Origin: Selenomonadaceae bacterium
GTDB lineage: Bacteria > Bacillota > Negativicutes > Selenomonadales > Selenomonadaceae
Assembly: GCA_017476425.1 (NCBI GenBank)
Contig: JAFUZV010000043.1
Span: 1-44,065 of the forward strand
DNA length: 44,065 nt
Direction of reading: 5' to 3'
Part shown: piece by piece, positions 32,639 to 41,162 of the stretch
Numbering within the stretch: position 1 is the stretch's first letter
How the letters are laid out: each line of letters opens with the position of its first letter
The notes under the pieces: model-generated
Database searches by the model: none
What the model was told of the DNA's origin: nothing
The model's input: the letters and a program-made list of their open reading frames with translations, nothing else
Translations under genes and position numbers: made by a program

Positions 32639-34051
32639 ATGAATGATTCACTTGAAATAATTTTGTTGACTGATTTAGTTTTCATAATCAAAGCGTTGAT
32701 CGCTTTCAAGTACACTGAAAAATTTTTAATATTAAAGAGTGATCGACGGCTGAAAAGTCTAATGATTTGGTTGATGATTTATTTCATTTGTCAAATTGCA
32801 TTGTCAAGAATCGCTGACGAATTTTATCCGAACAATTCATTTATAAATATCCTGCCGAATATGATTTTGATCTTTACGTTGCAAGCGATCTTCTTTGAAA
32901 AAAATTTGTTTAGAATGATATTTAGCGTGTTGAGTTTAATAGCGGCGTTTGATATTCTAAAATACTTTGCAAGTCCGTTAGCGCACGTTATTTATAATTT
33001 ATGGTCGCCGTTATTCATTTTTCTGATAAACAATTTCACCGTCGACGAATCGATCATTTTAAAGATTGAAATATTAAATCGTTGCGTTAATGTGATAATT
33101 ATTTCGATCTGTTACGCCGGTCAATTTGCAATGCTGATGATCTTTTTGAAAATGATCAGCAAAAATTTCATTCGATCGGATAAATTGAGTTTAACGGAGA
33201 ATTTATTTTTGATCTTTCCGAGTGTAAGCGTGTTAGTGATTGACTTCACGATAAGATTAATGGCGATCTCTGTTGACAATGGAGCAATTCATTTGATTTA
33301 TTCAAGAGTCCCGGAAACAATTTTAATGCTGCCGATCGTTGCAATTTTACTTCTCGGAATTATGATCATTGCCGTCAAGTTGTTTAAAAATCTTGTACTT
33401 TATAAAGATGAGGAACAGAAAAGAATATTGCTTGAAAATAGTGTAATTGAAATTCATCAAAAGATTGAAGAGTTGACAAATATTTATAGTGATATTCGTG
33501 GGTTGCGTCACGATTTAAGGAATCACATTTCAAATATTGCGGCTTATGTTCGTAAAAATTCTTTCGACGGTGAGATAGAAAATTATTTGAAACAAATGAC
33601 AATGACGGTTGAGAAGTTAAATTTTCTTTACAAGACGGGCAATCCGATCATTGATATAATAATTCATCAGAGTCGACAGCGAGCGATCAATAAAAAAATT
33701 CGTTTTGAGTCGACATTTCAATGTCCTAAAAATTCAACGATTGACATTTACGACTTAAGCATAATTTTAAATAATGGACTTCAAAATGCTATTGAGGCTT
33801 GCGAAAAAGTCGGCGGCTTGATTGAAATTCGATCATATCAGAAGAATAATTTTTATTTTATTGAGATCGAAAATGATTTTGACGGCGAATTGAAAATTAA
33901 AAATGATCTGCCTGAAACGCTCAAAGTTGATAAAAATATTCACGGATTAGGTTTAATTAATATTCGGCGATGTGCTCAAAAATATAATGGCGATCTTGAC
34001 ATTAACGTTAAAAATGGTAAATTTTATTTAACAGTAATGATAGAGGTGTGA
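32639..34051 (+). CDS. GHKL-family (AgrC-like) membrane sensor histidine kinase
   Basis: 470 residues from the ATG at 32639, six bases after GAGG. About seven membrane helices fill residues 5-255. The dimerisation helix has GLRHDLRNHISNI with the phosphoacceptor His, the RHDxxNH pattern of AgrC-like kinases. The ATPase domain has NNGLQNAIEACEKV (N box) and HGLGLINIRRCAQKYNG (G box). Such kinases usually sense peptides and phosphorylate a LytTR regulator, but none is in the window. Its stop is one base from the start of the VgrG-like gene, so the two are co-transcribed. Confidence 0.9.
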   Translation: MNDSLEIILLTDLVFIIKALIAFKYTEKFLILKSDRRLKSLMIWLMIYFICQIALSRIADEFYPNNSFINILPNMILIFTLQAIFFEKNLFRMIFSVLSLIAAFDILKYFASPLAHVIYNLWSPLFIFLINNFTVDESIILKIEILNRCVNVIIISICYAGQFAMLMIFLKMISKNFIRSDKLSLTENLFLIFPSVSVLVIDFTIRLMAISVDNGAIHLIYSRVPETILMLPIVAILLLGIMIIAVKLFKNLVLYKDEEQKRILLENSVIEIHQKIEELTNIYSDIRGLRHDLRNHISNIAAYVRKNSFDGEIENYLKQMTMTVEKLNFLYKTGNPIIDIIIHQSRQRAINKKIRFESTFQCPKNSTIDIYDLSIILNNGLQNAIEACEKVGGLIEIRSYQKNNFYFIEIENDFDGELKIKNDLPETLKVDKNIHGLGLINIRRCAQKYNGDLDINVKNGKFYLTVMIEV

Positions 34052-34052
34052 A

Positions 34053-35453
34053 ATGGCAAAATCAGAAGTCATAACCTTGCAAGATTTAAAAATCGAAGGC
34101 TTAACGGATTTCAAAATGGAATATTTGAGAGAATTGACGATAAATCACCGAGTCGGACAATTTGCAACGGCTCAACTTATTTTATTGCCTGATACTCTTG
34201 ATAAGAAAACTTTCACGGAAGATTTAACGATAACGATAAAATTTGCAGATAAAATTGTTTTTTATGGAGTGCTGGCGAATTATTCAATCACTTTACAAAA
34301 TGTAACGTTGAATTTCGCTGATACAAGTTGCTTATTGAATACCGTTGAAAAGTCTTGCAGTTTTCAAAATCTTTCAGAAAAGTATTCAAAAATATTAGAA
34401 GAGACAATGAAGAGTTCGGAGACGAAAGGGAAAATTAATCTTAATGCTGAAGATAAAGCGATTGAAAGTTTGAAATTGAGAATAAACGAAACGGCTTGGG
34501 AATTTATAAATAGAATGAGTTCGGAATTAAGTGCAATGATTTTTACTGATCTGACGGCTAAAACTACGCTGATCAATGTTGGATTACCTGCGCCGAAGAA
34601 AACGATCACGGTTAAGGAAATTAAACCGATTTACAATTACGATGCGATGACATTTGCGAAATTCAAAGCGAATCCGAAAAAATTTGCTGAAGGTGTAAAG
34701 TTTATCAATGAAGATTTTTGTACTTTAGTTTTAACAATAAATGATTGGCTAAATCTCGGCGATTGTGTTAAAATAGACGATAAAGAATACTTTGTGAAGT
34801 CTTTGAATGGATATTTTGTTGAAACGATCTTTATGACGACTTATGAACTTGTCAGTAAAAATGCTTTCGCCGTGCCGATCATTAAGCCGATCAATTTAGT
34901 TGGTAGAGTGTTAAGAGCGCAGGTTAAAAAAGTAGAGAAGGATAAAATACAATGTCATTTGATTGATATTGATGAAAAATTCGACAGCAATTCGACGACG
35001 TGGTTTACATTTGCGACACCTTACTCAAGCAGTGACGGTAGCGGCTGGTATGTAATGCCTGAAGTTGATGATTACGTTAGGATTTTGATCGCAGATGAAG
35101 ATTTAAAGAATGCATTTGCGTTGAGTTCGATAAATACTGCGCCATTGAAAGATCCAAAAAATAAATCATTCAAAGCGCCCGGCGGACGTGAAATACTTTT
35201 GACAGATAAAGGTGTTGAGATAATCGCCGATCATCAAAAGACATTCATAATGCTTGACAAGAGCGGCGGAATTAGTATTGTTTCGTCGAAAAATATCGAA
35301 GTGCACGCCGATGGCAATATTAATTTTGACGCTAAAGGAAAAATACAAATTGTTTCACAAAAAGAGATCGCAATTCAAAGCGGACAATCTCACGTAAAAT
35401 TGTTGAGTAATCAAATTGCAATGGGCGGCGGCAATATTATCGTTGGTGAATGA
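34053..35453 (+). CDS. VgrG / gp27-gp5-like spike protein of a contractile-injection type system
   Basis: 466 residues behind GAGGTGTGAA. Residues 1-265 match the gp27-like (late control D) fold in pattern: ITINHRVGQFATAQL, LRINETAWEFINRMSSE, LGDCVKIDDKEYFVKSLNG. Residues 280-365 look like the gp5 OB-fold, with VGRVLRAQVKKV and SSDGSGWYVMPEVDDYVRI. The end (380-466) is a repetitive beta-helix needle: GISIVSSKNIEVHADGNINF, GKIQIVSQKEIAI. VgrG trimers tip phage tails, type VI and extracellular injection machines. No PAAR, sheath or baseplate gene was recognised nearby. Confidence 0.82.
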   Translation: MAKSEVITLQDLKIEGLTDFKMEYLRELTINHRVGQFATAQLILLPDTLDKKTFTEDLTITIKFADKIVFYGVLANYSITLQNVTLNFADTSCLLNTVEKSCSFQNLSEKYSKILEETMKSSETKGKINLNAEDKAIESLKLRINETAWEFINRMSSELSAMIFTDLTAKTTLINVGLPAPKKTITVKEIKPIYNYDAMTFAKFKANPKKFAEGVKFINEDFCTLVLTINDWLNLGDCVKIDDKEYFVKSLNGYFVETIFMTTYELVSKNAFAVPIIKPINLVGRVLRAQVKKVEKDKIQCHLIDIDEKFDSNSTTWFTFATPYSSSDGSGWYVMPEVDDYVRILIADEDLKNAFALSSINTAPLKDPKNKSFKAPGGREILLTDKGVEIIADHQKTFIMLDKSGGISIVSSKNIEVHADGNINFDAKGKIQIVSQKEIAIQSGQSHVKLLSNQIAMGGGNIIVGE

Positions 35454-35455
35454 AA

Positions 35456-36433
35456 ATGATTGAGACGTTTGATCAATATGTTAAAGAGCGATACAAGCCG
35501 CTTGAAATTGAATACTTGCAACGGACTAATGATCGATTGAATGATGAACTTGAAACGATCAGAAAGTATTGCTTGAATGAATGGCGAAAGGCGATCAAAT
35601 CAGCGGTTGAATTTCAAAATGATCACGAAGTTGAATGCGCTTATATGTCGATATCATTTTTGTTGACTTCAATGTTAGAATTAAAGCCGCAAATGCAAAT
35701 TGATTTTTATAATTCTGAATGGGTATATGGCGAATCGTGGTTAAGACGAAGAATGAACGCAGAATTTTTAACTAAAGAATGGAATGACTTCACGGCGGCG
35801 GCACTCGACGAAAAATTTTATATAAGAAGTCGAATTGCACACACTGAAATTAAGGCGTTATTCTGGTCGACGCTTGACAAGTTGATATATTTATTCACCG
35901 GCTTTGTGAAATATTTTGCAAGGAACGTTGAATATTTTGTAGAGTTCGACGAACTGATCAAGAGTGAAAAATTTTATCTGACGTTTGGGACTTATTTAGA
36001 TTGGCAAGATCGAATGTTCGGAATTTTGCCGGAGATTGATTTTTTAAATCTTGATGCAAATGAAGAGACACGATTTAGAAAAATAATCAATAAGAATTTC
36101 AACGACGAATCATTTATCAAAATTGATATGCGACATTGTTATATTGAGGACTGCAAATTTGTTAATTGCACATTTGACGGCGATGATCTGATTGATTCTA
36201 ATTTTTTAAATTGTCGATTCGAGAAAACTATTTTTAAAAATGTAAAACTTGTCGGCAGTGAATTTTTTGAATGCTATTTTAATGAATGTCGATTTGAAAA
36301 TTGTAGCGTTGAGATTGAAACGAATGAAGAATATTTTGCAAAGATGAAAATGTATCATTGTTTTATATTGAAATGTGAGATCGTCGACAGCAATTTTAAT
36401 TTGATTATAAAAAAAGATTGCTATGAAAGGTGA
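35456..36433 (+). CDS. Pentapeptide-repeat protein with helical N-terminus, in the spike operon
   Basis: 325 residues from an ATG at 35456 six bases after GGTGA; an ATG at 35450 overlaps the VgrG stop. Residues 1-210 are helical, charged and unrecognised (WVYGESWLRRRMNAEFLTKE). Residues of about 220-320 are degenerate pentapeptide repeats with Cys/Phe every five residues (CYIEDCKFVNCTFDGDDLID, then FLNCRFEKTIFKNVKL), which fold as a right-handed quadrilateral helix. In spike operons such proteins may be adaptors or cargo; here that is only inferred from position. Confidence 0.75.
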   Translation: MIETFDQYVKERYKPLEIEYLQRTNDRLNDELETIRKYCLNEWRKAIKSAVEFQNDHEVECAYMSISFLLTSMLELKPQMQIDFYNSEWVYGESWLRRRMNAEFLTKEWNDFTAAALDEKFYIRSRIAHTEIKALFWSTLDKLIYLFTGFVKYFARNVEYFVEFDELIKSEKFYLTFGTYLDWQDRMFGILPEIDFLNLDANEETRFRKIINKNFNDESFIKIDMRHCYIEDCKFVNCTFDGDDLIDSNFLNCRFEKTIFKNVKLVGSEFFECYFNECRFENCSVEIETNEEYFAKMKMYHCFILKCEIVDSNFNLIIKKDCYER

Positions 36434-36438
36434 AATGA

Positions 36439-36972
36439 ATGGAAAGCGAATGGTTTAGAATCGTCAAGGATAATGACGCGTCAACGGTGATTGACGGCGG
36501 CGGCTTAAATCGAAACCGTTATCCATTTCAAATTGATCATTCGACGTTTGAGAAGATCGACGATTCAGTATCGTATTATAAAAATCTGATTTATAATTTG
36601 AAGAATGATTTTATCTTTGAGCCGACATTTTTAATAAGTGATCGACTGCAACAATTATTTAGTTTTCTAGAGCCGGAAATAGAATTTAAAGGCGTGCAAC
36701 TCTACGCAACGAACAATCAAGAAGGCTCAGCAAAACCATTGTATTGGTTGCCATATCTTAAGACGGTAAATGCAATACACGAATCAACAAAAATGATACA
36801 AGGCAAGCCGATCGAAATAAAATTGCGGCGTGAAGAATTGAAAGATCGTCGAGTAATTCATTGCACATTAGCGGCGGCAGATATCTGGTTGTTATCACTT
36901 GAGGCGGCAGAATGTTTATTGAGACGAGCGCCGATCGGAGTATGGTTAGAGAAAGTGAGTGAAATAATTTGA
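36439..36972 (+). CDS. Imm11/DUF1629-like protein in the spike operon
   Basis: 177 residues with AGGTGA just upstream of the ATG. The layout resembles Imm11/DUF1629 immunity-type proteins: TFLISDRLQQLFSFL, then KGVQLYATN, LYWLPYLKTVNAIHESTK, and AADIWLLSLEAAECLLRRAP followed by IGVWLEKV. Those proteins neutralise polymorphic toxins. The match is a reading of the pattern, not a search. The stop overlaps the next start (TTGA). If it is an immunity protein, the toxin may be the C-terminal part of the following gene product. Confidence 0.55.
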   Translation: MESEWFRIVKDNDASTVIDGGGLNRNRYPFQIDHSTFEKIDDSVSYYKNLIYNLKNDFIFEPTFLISDRLQQLFSFLEPEIEFKGVQLYATNNQEGSAKPLYWLPYLKTVNAIHESTKMIQGKPIEIKLRREELKDRRVIHCTLAAADIWLLSLEAAECLLRRAPIGVWLEKVSEII

Positions 36973-38291
36973 GATATGAATTGTTGATCTTTAACGATAC
37001 CAAGAGTCCGCCGACGGTTGAACCAATGGGATCAGTTGATCGCACGGCATTTGAGACAACATTATTAGGAGCAGAGAAGTTAAAACAATCAGCGTCAGCA
37101 CCATTTATGTTAGCAAGAGGATTAAATTCAACACCGGATATTTACATTGCCGGAGATGATGTTATAATTGAAGCACACGCAGATTTAAGTTTAAGCAAAG
37201 GCAATAAATATTATCGACCATTTTCATATTATGAAGCGGCGAATGGCGGCGGCGGCTTAGTCCGACCGAATGAATTGCAAAAGAATGGTATTGAGGCAAT
37301 GAGAATGTCAGAGGCGGCGATAAGTCTGTATGTCAAGGGCAAATTGTATTTGACTGATATAGAATATCGCAACACCTTAGAATTATTTAAATGGGCGAAG
37401 TTGCCGAAGAATGACGAAAAATATTATCGATCAGCGGCGTTAGTGATGATAAATCGCGGTGGAGATTTTAGAGTAATTAACGCAAAAAATGTTTACGTTG
37501 AATATTATAAAGAAGACTATGCAGGAAATGATGAATATGGAACATTTGAGATAATTTTGAGACAGCGAATCGACGTAGTTAAAGAGATTGAAGTTGACGG
37601 CGTTGATAGTAGTTTGCTTGATAAGATATCAAACGTAGCGGCGACGGCAGATAAAATTACAAAGACAGCAACGAAAGTTGTAAAGACAACTGCATCAGCG
37701 GCACAAGCCGGAGCAACAATTTACACAGCGGCGACAGGTGAGCAAACAGACTTAACGAAAGCGATAAACAGATATAGTGACGTAGCGAAGAAAGCGGCAG
37801 ACGGCGTTAATAATATTGCGTCCGGAGACTTTGAAGGAGCACTTGATAATGTAAAAGATGCGGCAAATACCGGAATGGACCCTGAAAAGAAACGTCGAAT
37901 GGAACGACAAAAAGAATGGAATTTAACCTATGAAGAAGATATTCACTCAATGGAAGGAACAGATTATATACCGAGTGATCCCGGTGATCCGCCTGATGAT
38001 ATAAATTCAGAAGAGTATCAAGAATGGCAAGAGGCTAAAGCGGCTTATGATGAATATAATAAAGCGAGCAAGGAAGAAAAATATAATATCATTAAACAAA
38101 ACATATTAAAGGAACTTGAAACTGATCCGACGTTGAGTCCTGAAGATGTTGAGGCGATCCAAAAAGAATTATCAAAAGGAAAATATGGCAATCTTGATCT
38201 TACAAGTTTTGTTAAGACATTAGATAATATGACAAATACAATACGACTTCAAAAAAATAATTCAACACCAAATGTTAAATTAGAAAAGTGA
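36969..38291 (+). CDS. Possible tail-tube/Hcp-like protein with long C-terminal extension
   Basis: 440 residues from a TTG at 36969 that overlaps the previous stop. Residues 1-205 are beta-rich (RYELLIFNDTKSPPTVEPMG; NVYVEYYKEDY, YGTFEIILRQR), a pattern that recalls tail-tube or Hcp-type proteins but is not a firm match. Residues 210-300 are small-residue helical (KTATKVVKTTASAAQAGATI). The end is acidic and low-complexity, then helical (PEDVEAIQKELSKGKYGNLD). The stop is three bases before the TolC-like start. The extension could be a cargo or effector region. I do not recognise a family. Confidence 0.55.
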   Translation: MRYELLIFNDTKSPPTVEPMGSVDRTAFETTLLGAEKLKQSASAPFMLARGLNSTPDIYIAGDDVIIEAHADLSLSKGNKYYRPFSYYEAANGGGGLVRPNELQKNGIEAMRMSEAAISLYVKGKLYLTDIEYRNTLELFKWAKLPKNDEKYYRSAALVMINRGGDFRVINAKNVYVEYYKEDYAGNDEYGTFEIILRQRIDVVKEIEVDGVDSSLLDKISNVAATADKITKTATKVVKTTASAAQAGATIYTAATGEQTDLTKAINRYSDVAKKAADGVNNIASGDFEGALDNVKDAANTGMDPEKKRRMERQKEWNLTYEEDIHSMEGTDYIPSDPGDPPDDINSEEYQEWQEAKAAYDEYNKASKEEKYNIIKQNILKELETDPTLSPEDVEAIQKELSKGKYGNLDLTSFVKTLDNMTNTIRLQKNNSTPNVKLEK

Positions 38292-38294
38292 TGA

Positions 38295-39575
38295 ATGATA
38301 GTGAAGAAAATTTTATTGATTCTTTTAATTTTGATCGTTATAAATAATAATGTTGAGGCGAAAGATGAATTTGTATCAGTTGATCTTGAAGAAAGCATAA
38401 AGTTAGCACTTGAAAACAATGAAACGATCAAACAGAGTAAAGCACGAGAAGAAGAAGCGAAACAAAAATTATCAGAGGCAAGACGGAAAACAGGATTTAA
38501 TATTGAATATGAATTTAGAGGAGAAGCGATCGGCGGCGAGCATAGAAAACATTATGAAGGAGAACACTCTGACTTTAAACATTCAGCAACGGTTTCAATA
38601 CCACTTTACAGCGGCGGAAGACTAGAGAATGAACAATTAGCGGCGAAATATGCAATGAATGCGGCGGAATTAGAATTAGAGAACACAAAGCAGGAGATCA
38701 AATATCAAGCGTCGAAAGCATATTATGAAGTGTTGTTGTGGCGAGATATGATCAATATCAATGAAGAGGCAGTAAAAGGATTAGAAGAATATTTAACGAA
38801 AGCGCAAGCACAATTTGAATTAGGCAGAGCCGCCAAAGCTGATGTTTTATCAGTTAATGTACAAATAGCGAATGCAAAAAAAAATTTACGTTCGGCGCAA
38901 GGTGAATATTATAAATCAATGGCGGCGTTGAATAATGTTATCGGCTTACCAATTCAAACACAATTAGCAATTCACGATCAATTAAAATATACAAAATACG
39001 ATCTTAACATTGATGAAAGCATAGAATACGCTTTAAAGAATCGATCGGACGTAGCGGCGGCAAATTACGAAGTTAAACAAGCTGAAGCGATCATCAGTGC
39101 AGAGCGATCGAATTTCAGACCGCAGATCAAAGCGGAAGCAAATCGAACAAACAGCGGTGAAAAACTTTTTACAACAGATCACGAGCGCAGTTGGTCAGCC
39201 GGAGTAGTAGCGAGTTGGAACATTTTTGATAACGGCGTAACAAATTCAAAAGTCAAGGAAAAGCAAGCGAAGTTAAAAGAATATGAAAGCGTCGTTAATG
39301 AACTCAATGAAAGAATTAAACTTGAAGTGCATAAAGCATTCATTGATCTGCAAACGGAAGAAGACAATATAAAAATTGTATCGACGGCAGTTTCACAAGC
39401 TGAAGAAGAATTTTCATTAGCGCAAGTTCGATACATTGAAGGCGTTGGAAATAATTTAGCAGTATTAGACGCACAAGAAAAATTATTTGAGGCAAAAAAA
39501 AATTATCATAATGCGCTTTTCAATTACTCATCAGCGAAAGCAGCATTAGATAAAGTGATCGGTTTGAAGACTTAA
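38295..39575 (+). CDS. TolC-like outer-membrane efflux/secretion channel
   Basis: 426 residues with a signal peptide (VKKILLILLILIVINNNVEA). It has the OEP pattern twice: LEESIKLALENNETIKQSKA at about 31 and LNIDESIEYALKNRSDVAAA near 235, each followed by long helical hairpins (KAREEEAKQKLSEARRK; FSLAQVRYIEGVGNNLAVLD). TolC trimers form the outer-membrane exit of type I secretion and efflux pumps, which implies a diderm host. It is last in the spike operon. No partner ATPase or membrane fusion protein is in the window. Its stop overlaps the convergent neighbour's stop by three bases. Confidence 0.92.
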   Translation: MIVKKILLILLILIVINNNVEAKDEFVSVDLEESIKLALENNETIKQSKAREEEAKQKLSEARRKTGFNIEYEFRGEAIGGEHRKHYEGEHSDFKHSATVSIPLYSGGRLENEQLAAKYAMNAAELELENTKQEIKYQASKAYYEVLLWRDMININEEAVKGLEEYLTKAQAQFELGRAAKADVLSVNVQIANAKKNLRSAQGEYYKSMAALNNVIGLPIQTQLAIHDQLKYTKYDLNIDESIEYALKNRSDVAAANYEVKQAEAIISAERSNFRPQIKAEANRTNSGEKLFTTDHERSWSAGVVASWNIFDNGVTNSKVKEKQAKLKEYESVVNELNERIKLEVHKAFIDLQTEEDNIKIVSTAVSQAEEEFSLAQVRYIEGVGNNLAVLDAQEKLFEAKKNYHNALFNYSSAKAALDKVIGLKT

Positions 39576-40345
39576 TCCACAATTAATTGACGGCGGCGAC
39601 GATTCGATTTAAAAATTTGTCGTTGATTGCCGTTTTTTATTTTGCTTAAAATTATTGCTAAATGATCGTAAAGACTTTGATTACTTCGATCGGTTAATTC
39701 AATCTTCAATTTGTGTTCAATGTAAAAAATAATTTGCGCCGCTGAAATTGTTTGTCCACTCAAAACACTCAAACAAAATTGAAAGTCAAGCGAATCAAGT
39801 TCAAAATTTTTCACTTCTTCAGCAAATGATTTCGTAATGAAAGGTGAAAGTGTCGAATGATTAACGGCGGCGAATGGTGAATTGATCGTGTTGACAGTAT
39901 CAAATTCAGTTGCACGATCAAGAAAATCAACATAATTACTTCTGAGGACTGCACCACGTTTCAATTTAAATCTGCAAAGCTCCATTTCATCAAAAGAAAT
40001 ATTTTCACTCGTCGATAATTCTAATGAAATATTTCTTTCAATAAACGTTTCGTTAAACAATTCAGCGTCAAAGATCATTTTCAAAATCATTAATTGATCA
40101 GTCGGTTGATATTCAATATTCATAGGCGTTTTGATCAGATAGAGAAAATCGCCGTGCTTAATAATACCTTCGTTAAGAGTGATCGAATCGCTGTTAGTCG
40201 ACAAATTGCAGCCGCTGATAATTCCGTCAGAAAAATTTTTCAGATACAAAGGCAGCATATCAAAAGCACGATCACGAATGGAACAGAGAGCTTCAGTCCT
40301 CAAAACTTGTAATTGTTCAAATTGCGGATATTTCTGTTGATTCAT
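39572..40345 (-). CDS. Unrecognised protein, possible baseplate/fibre-like N-terminus
   Basis: 257 residues behind TTGAGGTGTTAAA. An N-terminal helix is followed by a beta region with GIISGCNLSTNSDSITLNEG and LYLIKTPMNIEYQPTDQL. This turn pattern is common in phage baseplate or tail-fibre proteins. The C-terminal half is mixed, ending with a very basic tail (NRRRRRQLIVD would be the style; seen as SNRRRRQ). No catalytic motif is visible. It is second in a two-gene leftward operon that converges on the spike operon and is likely related to it. Function unknown. Confidence 0.6.
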   Translation of the reverse strand: MNQQKYPQFEQLQVLRTEALCSIRDRAFDMLPLYLKNFSDGIISGCNLSTNSDSITLNEGIIKHGDFLYLIKTPMNIEYQPTDQLMILKMIFDAELFNETFIERNISLELSTSENISFDEMELCRFKLKRGAVLRSNYVDFLDRATEFDTVNTINSPFAAVNHSTLSPFITKSFAEEVKNFELDSLDFQFCLSVLSGQTISAAQIIFYIEHKLKIELTDRSNQSLYDHLAIILSKIKNGNQRQIFKSNRRRRQLIVD

Positions 40346-40354
40346 TTTAACACC

Positions 40355-41062
40355 TCAAAAAATTGCAATGCTATCAAGTTGCATTGTCTCCTTAATTCCT
40401 AAAATTCCAAAATGATAATCCCAAAAAATTTTAACTTCAAAGTCAATCGGCAAAAATGATTCTCTGATAAATTGCCATTGCTTTTGTAAACTCTCATCAC
40501 GACGCTTATCAACATAAACATAAATAATTTGTGGATGCTCATTATTTTGATAAATAATACAGCCTTCAAAAATTTGTTTCATAATATAACAGAATGAATG
40601 GACACTTGATCCGATCTCAATGACTCTTAACATTTCATCAGCAACGGCGATTTGTTTTTCTCTGCTAAGTTCATTCATTCCGATCGCCGCTGTTTCACCA
40701 TAAACGCCGGTTAAAATTTCTCGTCTAATTCTTCTGATATAAAATTCACGCCGCGTTAAACCGTGACAAAGATCAATTTCAGTGATAAAGTGAGTCAGAA
40801 GATCAAAGAAGTGATAAATAAATTGCTGTTGATTTTTAAAAATCAAATTCACAACGTCCGGGTGTAATAAGTATTCAAAGATCGGCGTAAATCTCAACAA
40901 AGGATTAATTTCAATTTCAAGCTGATCAATGTGTTTTTGATTGATATTTTTAAAAGACTGTTCGATATAAGGACTGTAAGATTCAGCGGGCTTGAAAAAT
41001 AATTTATGAGAATTGAAATTATCTTTAGCCGCTTGCAGAGTAATATCCCAAGTAAAATTCAA
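40355..41062 (-). CDS. Unrecognised protein paired with the previous gene
   Basis: 235 residues from a TTG at 41062, five bases after GGTGGTGA; GTG starts at 41071 and 41074 would sit on that site. It is a soluble protein with aromatic-rich helices (FEYLLHPDVVNLIFKNQQQF; FYIRRIRREILTGVYGETAA) and a C-terminal alpha/beta portion (IIYVYVDKRRDESLQKQW; FEVKIFWDYHFGIL). I recognise no family. It is divergent from parA and nine bases ahead of the following gene, so the two are made together. Confidence 0.65.
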   Translation of the reverse strand: MNFTWDITLQAAKDNFNSHKLFFKPAESYSPYIEQSFKNINQKHIDQLEIEINPLLRFTPIFEYLLHPDVVNLIFKNQQQFIYHFFDLLTHFITEIDLCHGLTRREFYIRRIRREILTGVYGETAAIGMNELSREKQIAVADEMLRVIEIGSSVHSFCYIMKQIFEGCIIYQNNEHPQIIYVYVDKRRDESLQKQWQFIRESFLPIDFEVKIFWDYHFGILGIKETMQLDSIAIF

Positions 41063-41081
41063 TTTGATCACCACCGCTGAT

Positions 41082-41090
41082 ATTTTAACA
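41082..41090 (-). promoter_or_regulatory. Extended -10 of the leftward two-gene operon
   Basis: On the minus strand TGTTAAAAT (TAAAAT at 41082-41087) lies 20 bases before the start. No good -35 is visible. Confidence 0.5.
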
Positions 41091-41101
41091 TAAATCTAAT
41101 T

Positions 41102-41130
41102 TTGACACGAAAAAATTTTTTTGATAAAAT
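41102..41130 (+). promoter_or_regulatory. Promoter of parAB
   Basis: TTGACA (41102-41107) and extended -10 TGATAAAAT (TAAAAT at 41125-41130) are 17 bases apart. The spacer is an A6T7 palindrome (41110-41122). Confidence 0.85.
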
Positions 41131-41162
41131 TCAATCATATTACGATGAAAGAAGGTTTAGTA

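Noticed and set aside
34053..41062. Complete type VI system, tailocin or prophage
   Set aside because: No sheath, terminase, portal, capsid, integrase or ATPase was recognised; only spike-like and possible tube-like proteins are present.
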